Assembly (NCBI GenBank): GCA_035236585.1
Contig: CP141130.1
Coordinates: forward strand, 29,709,501-29,773,500
DNA length: 64,000 nt
Direction of reading: 5' to 3'
From: Warburgia ugandensis
Lineage: Eukaryota; Streptophyta; Magnoliopsida; Canellales; Canellaceae
Of this stretch, positions 47,601-61,480 are shown one piece after another. Within the stretch, counting starts at the first letter, position 1, and each line of letters opens with the position of its first letter. The notes beneath the pieces are model-generated. The model saw only the letters and a list, made by a program, of their open reading frames with translations. It was not told the origin of the DNA and searched no databases. A program made the position numbers and the translations under genes.

Positions 47601-49622
47601 AATTTTTTAAATACTTTCCTAATAAATTTTCTAATTAATAAATACATAAAAACATGGATTTGAGGCTTACCTTGCGCCTGGCTGGTGTTGCTCGTGTTGC
47701 CGGGGTTCCACTCGCCGAAAAATCCAAGTTTTGCAGGGCTAGGGTTTTGCGTAAAAACTCAGAGAAAACGCTCAAAGTGGAGCGTTTTGGCTCCTAGAGG
47801 AGCATAGATATAGGGTTTTAGAGTCTTGGGGAAGAGAAACTCTTCCCCACACGTCTCTTTCCACGTCTCTCCGGTGATTTTTCCGGCACTGGTAGAGACG
47901 TGTGGAAGACGGGGGTGCCAGTATCAATTTGGACCCCTGTCTAACACGTCTCTATCAAATGACCAATTTGCCCTTCCAACTTTGACGGCTCATAACTCCC
48001 TCGTTTGAGCTCCATTTTTTGCATTCTTGGTGGCGTTGGATTCGTATCGATGAGCACTTTCTAATTCTTATATTTTTAGGAAAAAATTTCATCCATAAAT
48101 TTTTATTTTAATTTATTTATTAATTTCCTATTTTATCCTAAAAATTAAGGATATTACACATAGGCATAGGGATGGACCCCTAATGCCTAAGTAAAAAGAC
48201 CAATTACTCTAAAACCTATAAAATATAGGCCAAACTAACCTTGATTCCCCAAACCATGATCAGGAGTGTCCGAGGACAAAAGGGTTAGCGCGACCTAGCC
48301 AGGTAGGTGCTCTATCACTATTAGATTCTTTTAAAAGAACTATTATTGCTTTGGAAACATATGTTTTAAGTATATGACTTGTTTAGCATAACTTAATTCA
48401 GCATGCATGTGATAAATGCTTTATACATAAACATGTTTTGTAAATGATTACATATACATTATGCACATATATGTTTTGCAAACTATTGCATACATTGCAC
48501 GATTTGTGAGCATTAAGTTCTTGCATAAATCGCATGTCCTTGAGGGTTGCCAAAAGACACTGGAGTGCCGAGGGCCAGGCAGTTGTGAGGGACCCAAAGA
48601 GGACAGGTTTTGAAAAGAGGTTTTGGCTTATTTGATCTTATGTGATTTGGGCTAGAAAGCCCGTGGGTGCTCTGCCGAGGGGTCTGGGTTGGCCACCCGG
48701 CCTCTACCACTATTAGGTGGATGGGTACCACGTTAAAAAAGAGGCAAGTCCCTACATCGACTGCATGTGGTACAGGGGGCTACCACTGGTGTCACGACAC
48801 TGGGTCGACGTGTCATAGGCCTTGTGGAGGCTATGACCGAGTGTCCTCAGGTACCCGGGGATCACACGGCAAGGAGGTCGTGAGCATAGTGGACCCTATG
48901 GTTTGATGATTTATGTGCATTGTATATGGCATGATATGAGATTGTCGACCATACCATACTAGAGATCCATGAGTTGGATTCCATGAAGCATTTTATGCAT
49001 ATCATAATGCTATGATATATATATATATATATGATACTTTCGATATTGGATTATATGATCCTTTAAGTCGTTAGTATTTCAGTTTGACAATGGATTTTGA
49101 TGTCAATATTGAACTTGAGTATTCAGACATGCACATGTTTTGGAAAGAGCATATGATTTTAAAAACATCGCATGCATTATAAAACTAGTAGTGATAGACT
49201 CCTACTGAGTATAGTATATACTCACCCTATCCTTAACATTTTTTCAGGATAGTTCCACCATAAATAGAAGACGTCTTAGGAGATATTAGTGCTACGAGCA
49301 AGTGAATCAAAAAGAAGAAAGTTATACATGTAAGTAAACTCTCAACTCTTTGGACATGAAGTTGTATTTAATTACAGTTGGGCTGTGTGCTATGACTGGA
49401 TAGACCTGGGGAAAAACATTTATGATTTCTGAAGTTTTTCAAAAACCACTTTGGTTGTTGTGAAGGCAAATGACACTCGGGGTTTTCAAAATGAGTTTAA
49501 AACTAAAGGTTTTCCGCTGCATTGCATGGTTTTTATAGAATGGTTTTCAAATAGGGATGTATCCCGCCTTAGGAAATTAGGTATTGCATTTAAAAATGCA
49601 TGAGAAAACCCGGGTCGTCACA
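44630..49622 (+). mobile_element. 5' LTR of element D, interrupted by LTR E
   Basis: The end is secure: ACCCGGGTCGTCACA at 49,608-49,622, followed directly by a primer binding site. The LTR contains a CpG-rich block at 44,640-44,910 and a block at 48,660-48,870 similar in layout to LTR B near 30,520-30,730 ('ggccaccc', 'ggctatgac'). LTR E is inserted at 45,168. The true start is not resolved: by analogy with LTRs B, C and E it should lie 0.7-1.2 kb left of the CpG block, but no TG terminus with a matching duplication was found. Confidence 0.65.
45168..48158 (-). mobile_element. Solo LTR E (2.99 kb) inside LTR D
   Basis: A perfect 5-bp duplication CATAG (45,163-45,167 and 48,159-48,163) bounds a unit that starts TGTAACACCCCGG and ends ATATTACA on the + strand. 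Read on the - strand it begins TGTAATATCC and ends ATCCGGGGTGTTACA, matching the TGTAA...CCGGGGTGTCACA ends of LTR C, so its true orientation is -. It has a very CpG-rich block at 46,920-47,270. No second LTR or gene is present. Frames in the CpG-rich part are compositional. Confidence 0.88.
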
Positions 49623-52538
49623 GTTGGTATCAAAGCCCAATTTTATCCTTTCACAGCCAGTCCAGCATGTCCAAGGGTCATGGACAATAGAGAAAATTAA
49701 GAATAAGTAGTATAAAAAGGAGTAGTAGAGATGACTACTTCTATTTAAGGATTACAATATTAATGCTCAAGCCATTTCACCATAAACACATAGGTGAAAA
49801 AGGAGATAGTCCTAGCAAATATTTAAAGATTGGATTGCCTGAATCCTATAAAAAGCATAGGAAATAAGGATTGTTGTGCAGTGGTGCAAAGATGAAATCT
49901 CATATAAGGATCATATTATGATGAGAATGAATGAATGAAGATGATTAATGGACTTGTTAGTAGATAGTTCTGACCTGTAATAAAGTAATCTTATTAAGGG
50001 TGAGAAAATCAAAGAACCTAGATGGCTATCTTACCATCATAAAGAATATCAGAATATGAGTACACTATCACAAGGATATGATATGAGTATGATAGGGGAT
50101 GTAAAAGACAGACTTTGAGAAGATTTTGATAATAATCTAATAGGGATGAACATATAAGATGATATTAGGAGATAAATGTGACTCGTACTAGATCACAAAG
50201 GTATGGATCCTGAAAAAACTTAGCTCAATTTTGGATACCTTAATTGGGGTCTTATGAAGAGTAAAGTGCTATCAAATAATAATTGCCTAAGTATTATGGA
50301 GCAAATCAGAAGATGTATACAAGTAACAGATTATGTGAATAAGAGAAATATAACACGAATATGATAAGGAAATGAATTCGACCAAGTTATCAAAAGATTT
50401 TAATGATAATACTAAGGATGATAATAGATTGATCCTAACATGAACTTGTAAGAGAAGTGTAGCATGACCAAAATGTCAATGCCATTATTAAGACATTGTA
50501 TGAATTTTATTGAGGCTATAGGCAACTGAGGATTTCAATAATCTTAAGACGGTTTAGAATTTCTGAGAAGCATTCAGTTTATCATATCTGTTAAGTAAAG
50601 GAGTAGATGCAGTATCAAATATATGCAACAACGCATATAGAGACATTGATCCAGGTAGACCAAATGGATATTGAAGAAAAGAGAGAAAGAGATAGAGATG
50701 TAACCATAAATATTTGATGAATATTGAATAATCAAAAGAAGAAGATCATGACTCTATGAAGATACATACAATTCTAACATCTTGAATCCTATAGGAGGGA
50801 AGATCAAACAAATACAAAGGAATAATAATAGTTGAGTTGGTAAGGATACGTATAATAGAGAGAAAGCATATGGGATTTAAGATTTTGAGTAAAAGTATCG
50901 AATTTCAGGAGATTATGCAACAAGAAAGTTTCGAAAAGGAATAGTGACCAACTAGAAATTAAAATTCTACAAATGGTTTGATATCAATTATTACAATTAG
51001 ATTCTTATCGGATCCATTAGCTTATGGGGAACACCAATGGATGTAATAAAAAGGAAAATTTGGTGATATCTCACCTTGCCACTACATGAGTAAGTAAAAA
51101 GGAATTAGGCCAGGACAGTGACTTGTCCATCTATCTATCTTCAGCAAGAAGGGTACCATCAAGGATCAAATGAAGGTCTTACTATCATCAATTGGAAGAC
51201 CAAATATCTTAAGACCATCATTGAGTGTTGTTAACTAAATAGAGGCATCCCACCCTAATTAATCAGGTATGTTAATATCTATGAGTTAGTAGTTGAAGTT
51301 ATATACTCAGAAGGATGTTATAAGTCTTTAGACTTGAGTACTTGATAGGCTAAGTCATTTGAGGGTATAAAGGCCAGTTGATTAGGCCACATCATGCAAT
51401 TGATTAGGCCACATCATGAAGAGCTACAAGTACAATAAATATAGTAACAACTGAGATAGGAGCAAAAATAAGAAGTGATCTAAACCAATGTGAAAGGTTT
51501 TTCAAACCTTAGTGGCTACCATGACAAGGTAAAGAAATTTTGGTCTGAAAAATACTACAGACTTGGATTGAAAGAAAGGTAGATAAGTACCGATCACTCT
51601 AGAGGCCCTTGAGCTTATAACGCATATGGGAAGAGATCAATAGGCAATCAAATAAAGTCTTTCTATGTCTAAGAAAATATTTATGCTTATCTGAGTATTG
51701 TAAAACTTGTGGAGTTAACAACTTCAGTATAATTTGATATAATTGCTATTGAAAGAGAATTATTGCTATTATAAACTAAGTATAAGAAGGCACTTGAAAG
51801 ATAAAATAAGTAGGCACTTGAAGAATAAAATTTGAGGAATTGAGAAAATCACTACTTACGAGTGTACCTCCTGACAATATAGACGGCATGATTGACAATA
51901 AAACCTTGATAAAAGATTGCACGATATATTGACATAGGGGATGGAAGGAGAAAAGGTGAGATGGCTAGCACACTATAAGGTGAGATTTGATGTTACATTG
52001 CCTATAGACAAATAGTTAGTTGTTATAAGCATATACCAAGTACTAAAAATCAATTAAAGGAATTTCTTAAGGACTAACCCGACTGGATTGAGTATAGAAC
52101 TTTTGAACTAGAAAGTAATGAAGAAAACCATCAAGCAAAGAAAGGACAAAGAGGATGATGACAAAGGATCCAACCATGACCTAGTAAGGGTATCCGGTTA
52201 TGAATAAGAGACTTTTTGCTTTGCATGAATAGGAACATTATTGAAAATCCAAATGACAAATTGATGTGAATAGTGAGATAGGCCTCTGGACAAGAACATT
52301 TGACCCATGATGATGAATCGACTTGAGTTTGGATAAAATCTTCACAGAGGAAAGCGTTAATGAATTCAATAATTATGAAACTGGATATGGAGTTAGGACA
52401 TTTTACTTTCAGTATATGACAAGGTCCTCGATGGAAGATGCTACTAATTGGCTTTCATTTTCGAATGTAACCTTGGTCAAGGAAATCAAGTCACATATGG
52501 AAAACGACAAGACAGTTGAAAGTCAAAGTTAAGTAAGA
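49623..52538 (+). mobile_element. Internal region of element D, no recognisable pol
   Basis: About 2.9 kb between the primer site and the remaining 3' LTR fragment. I found no Gag, zinc knuckle, protease, RT or integrase motif on either strand; the longest open frame is 69 codons (52,323-52,532), with no known domain. It is rich in purines and in 'agatga/gatca' words. This would fit a non-autonomous element or very advanced decay. Confidence 0.55.
49625..49638 (+). other. Primer binding site of element D
   Basis: TGGTATCAAAGCCC, close to the initiator Met-tRNA complement, starts 2 bp after the LTR end. Confidence 0.85.
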
Positions 52539-52632
52539 GTTTTTATAGAATGGTTTTCAAATAGGGATGCATCCCGCCTTAGGAAATTAGGTATTGCATT
52601 TAAAAATGCATGAGAAAACCTGGGTCGTCATA
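52539..52632 (+). mobile_element. 94-bp remnant of the 3' LTR of element D
   Basis: Aligns without gaps to the last 94 bp of the 5' LTR (49,529-49,622), with three differences, all C/T transitions. The rest of the 3' LTR and any polypurine tract are missing, so a deletion ends at 52,538. Confidence 0.9.
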
Positions 52633-52895
52633 GAAAAACATGAAAAATTTGGAGTACATGTTTTAATCATGGTTGGAAGACCCATCTCAATTTTTTTCTA
52701 ATCCTTAGAAAAGAAGAATATTAATTTCTTCCTTATTATTTTGAAGAAATCCATAAAAATATATCTGAATTGAGTGAAATTAAATTCATTTGATCTCTAT
52801 GGAAAATTCTATTTTTCCTTCAAAATACATAATGATATTCCACATATTGAAAGAAATAAATCAAAGATCTTAAAAACTATGTACTAACTTTGAAT

Positions 52896-53384
52896 TGTTA
52901 GAAATCTTCCGCAAACTAAATTCAATGAATCTTAGCTTAGAGGTGCTCATAGTAGCCTACTGAAGATAGTTGAAGCCCCCCTAATTGTGCAAGGGATATG
53001 GGAGATCTGTCTTCAGGTAGTTGATTTTCAAGATTAGAAATAGTTCCTACTTTGGTCTCTTGACTTTGAATGCATGTAAAAGTTAATTAATCTATTTTGG
53101 GTAAAGCACAACAAGTTCTAAATATAAAGATAGCAGAAACTTGCTCCTAGAGCCAAGTCCTAAAAAATCCTAAGAAACTAGCCAAACACTAAGATCTTAG
53201 AGAAACCAAAGGAACTTAGTGATAGAGAGAAAAAGAGTGTTCCCAAATGACTTGCTTTAATTCTCAAACTAAGGACAACACCAAATATATATATATAGAG
53301 AGAGAAGAGTGATCCCAAAGAAACCTTCTCTAATTTCCAAACAAGAAGAATAACCACAAAAGCCTAATGAGCAATTCCAAGACT

Positions 53385-53476
<92 letters not shown>

Positions 53477-53875
53477 ACAAAAACTTAACTTAAAAGGCTA
53501 AGCATGCTTGGTTGGGCAGTTGCCTTGCATGGCGGGCAAGACTCTTAGCATGGCCCTCAAGTATAACTTCCTTGCTTGGTGGACAAGGTACTTAGCTTGG
53601 CCCTTAAGTCACTATAAACCATCTTTTCTCTTTCCATTCACACTAGCGAGATCTACTAGAGAGATTAGGTCTTCTAGCTTTGTACCATCTTTGCATCAGT
53701 GGGCCTATGTACCATTCACACCCACACATGTACAATCCCACTGAACTGCAAGTTCTCCTATTATATTGAAATTTCAAGGAGGCAAACACTTATAAAAGGG
53801 TGCTTCTTCTCCTCCATAAATGATAAAACCAATGTCGGACTATTGTCTCTTTAACTTTAAAACAAAAATCTAACA
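52896..53875 (+). repeat. Dispersed repeat F, right copy (probable LTR)
   Basis: Starts TGTTAGAAATC and ends ATCTAACA, which gives the inverted TGTTAG...CTAACA ends common in LTRs, 980 bp. It aligns in the same orientation with 25,152-26,090. A (GA)n tract at 53,385-53,471 replaces a non-repetitive stretch of the left copy. The flanking 5-mers do not match, so it is not a simple solo LTR insertion. Confidence 0.6.
53385..53471. repeat. (GA)n microsatellite
   Basis: About 43 GA units, inside repeat F. Confidence 0.97.
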
Positions 53876-55436
<1,561 letters not shown>

Positions 55437-55446
55437 CCTTCAAAAG

Positions 55447-55626
55447 GAGCCTTTGAGGCAATGGTAGAGTTCTCATCGTGTGACCTAGAGGTCATCGGTT
55501 TGAGGCTTGGAAACAACCTCTCACAAAAATACAAGGTAAGGCTATGTACTATAGACCCTTCGTGCTTTGCCCCTTCCTTGGACCATGCATACATGGGTGC
55601 TCCATGCATTGGGCTACCTTTATTAG
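55447..55626 (+). mobile_element. Au-type SINE
   Basis: A tRNA-derived SINE of about 180 bp. It starts GAGCCTTTGAGGCAATGG (A-box region), has 'gacctagaggtcatcggttt' (degenerate B box), 'aaggctatgtactatagacc', and ends with the 'gggctacctttatta' tail. A 10-bp target duplication CCTTCAAAAG lies at 55,437-55,446 and 55,627-55,636. It is non-coding and depends on LINE enzymes for movement (family knowledge). Confidence 0.88.
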
Positions 55627-56671
55627 CCTTCAAAAGTAGGAAATGTAACTTGTTTGCTTTTTCTTTAGTAGTGATTTGATCTAACATATAAAATATATAG
55701 TTATTTTTTATTTTTCAAGCAACTTGGGTTTCCAGGGATAAACCATGAGCACCTTCAACTTGCCGCCTGACATAAGATAGGCTATTCTAGTACCCTGTAG
55801 TAAGTGGTCGAAGGGCTTAGCCTAATTATTAAGCATATATGCTATAAGTTATAACAACATAAAAGGAGACATTGTTACATGCATGAAGGGCAACTATGAG
55901 AAACAAAGTGGATTCACTATTTCATTAATACAAGTCATTTATTTTGCTAAGTCATTGCTATAGATGAATTATATACCAAAATTTAAAATGCATTAAAAAT
56001 AAAATAAAAATGTTCAAATTTGTCATTGAAGATTGGGCAAGGAGTTAAATTTGGACCATAGTTTAACAACCCAAAAATTTAACTGAACTAGAAAGCTAGG
56101 CAAGCCATGGGTGACTCGAAAATGTTCAAGTAGGATTTTGAATAAAAAAATTTGACATCTATTTATACTTACTATTTTGACTTTGTATTTTCAAATGATT
56201 GGTAGGCGGGTTGCTTAGGAAGTGCTATTGATGTTTTGAAGGTCTTGTGTTAAGGATGGATGATCAGCACAATGGACAAAATGTTGAAGGGAAAGGAAAA
56301 GAACTAATCTTGGTTGACTCATTAGACAAGGATGATGCACTAAGCTGATTAGAGAGTTCAATTTTTTATTTTTATTTTTCATGTGTTTAGGGAGTTAAGT
56401 GTGTGGATGATAGGCCAGTTAAATGGGTTGTAAATATCAGTTTAGATTGGATATCCTAATTTTGCCTGTAACATTTTGTTTCATGATGTCTTATGTTGTT
56501 CCACAAACACAAATATGTAACCCTATTGCTCCTTTATTGTTCTCTAAACGCTATAACCCTACTACCCCTTTATGTTGTTCCCTAAAAGCAAGTCCTTACC
56601 CTATTTCTCTGTTACCTTAATCATAAGTCCCCAACCCTATTGTTGAGAACTTGTTTAACTCATTGCTTACC

Positions 56672-56800
<129 letters not shown>

Positions 56801-56864
56801 GGGGCAGCCCGAGTGCACGAAGCTCCTACCTATGCAGGGTCTGGGGAAGGAGCAGACCACAAGG
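56801..56864 (-). mobile_element. Au SINE fragment (3' part)
   Basis: 'ggggcagcccgagtgcacg', then 'cctatgcagggtctggggaa', match the 3' half of the Au SINE in reverse orientation (compare 63,169-63,235). The 5' tRNA-like half is missing and is replaced by a TA-rich repeat (56,865-56,920). Confidence 0.85.
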
Positions 56865-57211
56865 TTATATATATATATAACTATATAATATATATATATA
56901 TAACTATATAATATATATTTGTAAAATGTTGATGGTTAATAATATATTTAATCTAAATGCATAACTATCTCATTTGTTGATTAATATTCATTTACACAAC
57001 CTAAGCTATCTAGAATGCACTAAAGGACCAATGTTGAAAAATATGAGAAACATTGTTCTAGTAGTGAAATAAATTTGCTATCCCCATATTGTGGATAGTC
57101 TAATAGATACATAATCAATTTAGTTATCAATTAGGGGATCTACTGAATTTCTCAATTAAGATCCAATCCAATTAGAATTGGAGCATTTGTGAGTATGACT
57201 TGTCTAGGTTG

Positions 57212-57380
57212 AATATTAGCTCTAGAATTACTACGATTATATGAGCTGTAGGTACCATCAAACAAACTATAGCTGATATAATGAGCCATTCACAGTTTCA
57301 TATACTAAAGCACTTCATATTTACACATGAGTGGCTTAATCTTTGAGACAAGCATATGATTAGGGGCAAGATCAACCATG
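57212..57380 (-). pseudogene. Decayed 5' end of nuclear 18S rRNA gene
   Basis: On the - strand from 57,380 the sequence follows the start of plant 18S rRNA: 'TGGTTGATCTTGCC', 'CATATGCTTGTCTCAAAGAT' then 'TAAGCCA', 'GAATGGCTCATTA', 'TATAGTTTGTTTGATGGTAC', 'CGTAGTAATTCTAGAGCTAA'. It stops after about 169 bp, and many substitutions are of the C-to-T kind. It is an isolated relic, not part of an rDNA array. Confidence 0.9.
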
Positions 57381-57574
57381 TAGTACTCTTACATGAGAAT
57401 CAATTCCTTTGGAAACTACTCATAGAGGTGATAGCCAAAGGAATGATCGTACTCATCATTGCAAGCAAAAAAAGTAGTTGCTAAAGGATATGGGTTAAAA
57501 ACACCCCACTCTAATCACATCAACTGTATTTGAGAGCACATGTAGAGGCCTTGCACCAAGGCATAATTAAAGGC

Positions 57575-58091
57575 TTTGAATCAAGGAGATCTTTTTGTTG
57601 TGTTCTCATTTGAGATTAAGGCCTACTAATTTACTTGGTTCATTGATTGAACAAGTTGATCCCAGTTGCATTCCTACCTACTTATCATATATAGAAACTT
57701 CTTTTAAAGAAGATGACTCTCTCATCTTTTTCAAAAAGAAGAATGCATATACACTGTATCATTTACTAACCCTAGACAAAGTTGTTAAATTAGGGCATCT
57801 AGGGAATTTCTCAATTAAGATCCAATCCAATTAGAATTGGAGCAATTGTGAGTATGACTTCAGCGGCTTGAAATCTCCACAAATCAATGGAATCATGGAG
57901 ATTTTTTTGTGTGTCTCATTTGAGAGTAAGGCCTACTAATTTAATTGGTTCATTAATTGAACAAGTTGATTCAAGTTGCATCCTTGCCTACTCATCATAT
58001 ATAGAATCTTCTTTAATGAAGTCAACTATCTCATCTTTTTCTAAAAGAATAATGCATATACATTGCATCATTTAACAACCCTAAACAGAGA
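57575..58091. repeat. Tandem duplication, period about 310 bp
   Basis: The block at 57,575-57,781 is repeated at 57,885-58,091. Shared words include 'aaggcctactaattta', 'gaacaagttgat', 'catatatagaa' and 'agaatgcatata' or variants, with roughly 85-90% identity by eye. Between the copies is a second repeat (57,806-57,860) matching 57,148-57,201. Confidence 0.85.
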
Positions 58092-61000
58092 ATCATTATG
58101 AAGGCAATGCCCTTGTCAAGACTATTCTTGAGACCCTTATTTATAACACCATATGTTTAACCACATAATAGTAACTATCTTTTAATATTATGAATACTTC
58201 TTTTTATTTAAATGAATAATATAAACCATAAATTATCCAAGATGACAATTTTAGAATATATCAGTAGGGACTTAAAAAATTTCTTCTTTTACCAATTTTC
58301 TTTTTCCCTGAATGGCTTAGATTGCCCTAACATTTGGGTTCACATCCTTAGAGGGCCTCAACATTGAAGACAAAAGAATCAAACTAGAGGTTTTCCTATT
58401 GTGGTATGATATCCTCTTCAAGGAGAGAAGTGGTTATTGCTAAGAGACTATATATTGTATGCTAGTTCAATTCCAAGAATTACATGGACTCATATGTTAG
58501 TGCTTAAGACCATTATGTGTTTGACTCTATCTTAAGTGATGGCCTTCAGATCTTATAAATTAGAAAACCATAATTTGGATTAATTAGAATTTATTGTTCT
58601 TGTTTATAAATTATTGGTAATCTGTTTTACATGAAAAATATTGTGGGTAAGAGAAAACTAAAGCAAAGAGACAGCCAAAGTGTTGGCTCACTACAAAGAA
58701 GTAGAAAATGACAGTCCATGTAGAAAAACTAGATCCATTACCAACTATCTTCCTAACCATTTAGGCAATTGAGTACCAGCCATAATAAAACAATGCCAAA
58801 ATTATCTAGAACAAGATTGGGACTAGCCATGATAAAGAACCAATAATGGCAAAGACATTGACTGTTGGAGAGTGTGTTGGTTATCTTTACATGACTACCT
58901 CAATCCAATGAACCAAGCAATTGAGCAAAAGTTTAAAAATGGAGAACAAGTGCCCAACAATTCCAACTTCAAAAGACAAATGGGTAGCAAAGAAAATATG
59001 CCAATTATGTTTTGTTAGCAAGAAAGCAATTTTTATTTATAGAACTGCATTTCCTAGGAAATCAATTTCCACGTCTTTCACTTTTTTAGAAAAGCACTTA
59101 GTACTTGACATGAAAACATGTAATAAGAATGAAGTTCTTGATAATTAAGCAATGTCTAATTGATTTATTAAGGACCTATACTTTCAATTAAATATGGCTT
59201 TCGATATCAAACCAAACAAATGAAATTCAATTAATAGAAATGAATTTCAATTTCCATCAGTTTCCTTATAATCAAACATTATAAGACAAAAATGTCAAGG
59301 TGAACAACAAAAGACAGACACAAAGACCAACTAGATTCAAACGGATGAAGCAACAAAAGGCAAAAACAAAGAACCCAATCCCCAAAAGGAAGGAATTCAC
59401 TATGTGAACATCCACATAAAGACGAAAGAACACAAGAGCCTCATATGGTTAAGGAACATTGAGTCCAAACGAAGGCAACCTAGTTAGCATTGAAAGCAAA
59501 ACTAAAACACAAAAAGTTAACAATGAGAAAGTGTCACATAATATACTCCACCAATGGCAATAATGCAAAATAGCTTGTAGCAAAAGAATATGCGGCATTA
59601 AACCCCAAAATAAGAATAAATGGTAAAGGAAGACAAGGAAAACAACTTTTACATACAGGGGTTTAGTTAGAGATGATATTGAATGGTTATGTAAATAACC
59701 ATGGAGAAATTGAAGATTGGCCTTGTTGGTTGATGATATTGGCAGGGACATTTAGAAGTTGGTCAAACATCCACCTTATTGGAATTTTTTTTAGTTATCT
59801 AATTTCTCCATGGAATGTCCTTGTTAGCCAAATTTCTACTTGAAATGGAGATGTTTTGAAATCATGGATTTTTTAGAATTGTAGTTGTCATTTGGGAGTT
59901 TTTAGTGTGAGAAAACTCCATCTCAAACCATGAAACCATGAACTTTTACAAAGAGAAAGTGGTAGTTAAAAAAACCACCATTTTGTTACTATTATATCCC
60001 CTTCTTTTTACTTTCTTTGACCATTCCCCTTACGCTTCTTCTTCGTCTCTTTTTCATCTCCATATAGCTGCACTTTCTTCAACAAATTGTGGATTGCCAT
60101 CAATATTGACCATGGTTTGGAACAAAATCAACACCTATAAGAGATCTACCTTGTAACGTAAAAAATGAAAGATCATTATCTTATACTTTGGTCAGAAATT
60201 GTAGTTAATGACATGATTAAATCGCCAAAAGTTTGTTCATGTATCAATTTGTGCCGTTCGTATAGAACATCTTGTTAGAAGAATAACAAGACAAAATAAA
60301 GAAGAGATAAGATGCAACTTTTGACTTGTGAGAACTGAGGGAATTATCCCAATTGATTTTCTCATATAATCATAGTCTAGATGTCTACTGTATGCGATTG
60401 GCTCGTTGATTGGGTAGACAAACATAAATCCATCCAACTGTCCACCTTAATTACGTGATACTAACTACTTCATCAATAAGACATCATATAGGCTCCACTT
60501 GCACAGGATTGTCATAGAGGCTCCACTTACACAAGATTAATTATAACTTTCATAAAAAGAAAGTATTTATCTTAAAGTTTAGGAACGCAACTGCCACTAA
60601 TGGCCCACTAGATCAATTGAGAAGAATGAACAAATACACTATGCTAGACTTGATTGGTAATTAGCACAAAGTTGGACATCAATGAACCTGTATCCTCATC
60701 AATGGATTGTTCTAAGTTGAACAAGGTTAATATTATATACCCACTGTGCTTCAATCAAAAGCCCAAACCTACACTTCGATCTATGGAGATTTGGCTCAAC
60801 TAAGCTACATTTTTTATTATTATATTAGGGTCGCCCATCTCTCTTCTAATTGGTTGCTTTTTAATTTTATATTATTAAAAAAGCTCCATCTAATATTCAT
60901 GTCACCTAAGAAACCCATGCATTATCACAACAACACGGCAAAAATCACTTGGTGGTAATATCTATGGAATAGACATGTTATTAGTCAAAAGAGCGAAGAA

Positions 61001-61480
61001 ATATTCATATCATGGATCTAAATGGACGCTGCTCGATATCACCATTGACTAAAACCCCTTTAGACATTTTGTTTTCCCTTTTTTTGGGGAAATAACTCTA
61101 CATAGACTAGTAGAGGAAAAGGCATGAGTGACGCCTAGAAAGGAAGCACTGCACAGCAGAGAATCTCCTGCTAAAAGGGGGAAACTAGACGCATACTTTA
61201 TGTACTTCTGCTCATGCAAGGTATATCATATTTTCGATATTGTTCCGAACAGCAAGGGCAATTCGATACCCAGCGAACATCAAGCACAACGTGGAATTGT
61301 AGACTACCACTTCAGGTAGTTCTTCCGATGGAGCCATGTCCTACTTCATTCGTTCATCCATCCAGCTGGACCCATCGTCACGCGTCATATGTGCGGAGGA
61401 AGTGGGCATACTATTTGAATTGGTAGTCCCTTCTCTTAAGCGTTAAAAGTTGCAGAAGAAAACCACCTGACCGCAAGCTG
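58092..61480. other. Intergenic DNA upstream of the PAT gene
   Basis: AT-rich, no recognised gene, RNA gene or transposon end. Open frames up to about 100 codons have no known motifs. Confidence 0.55.
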
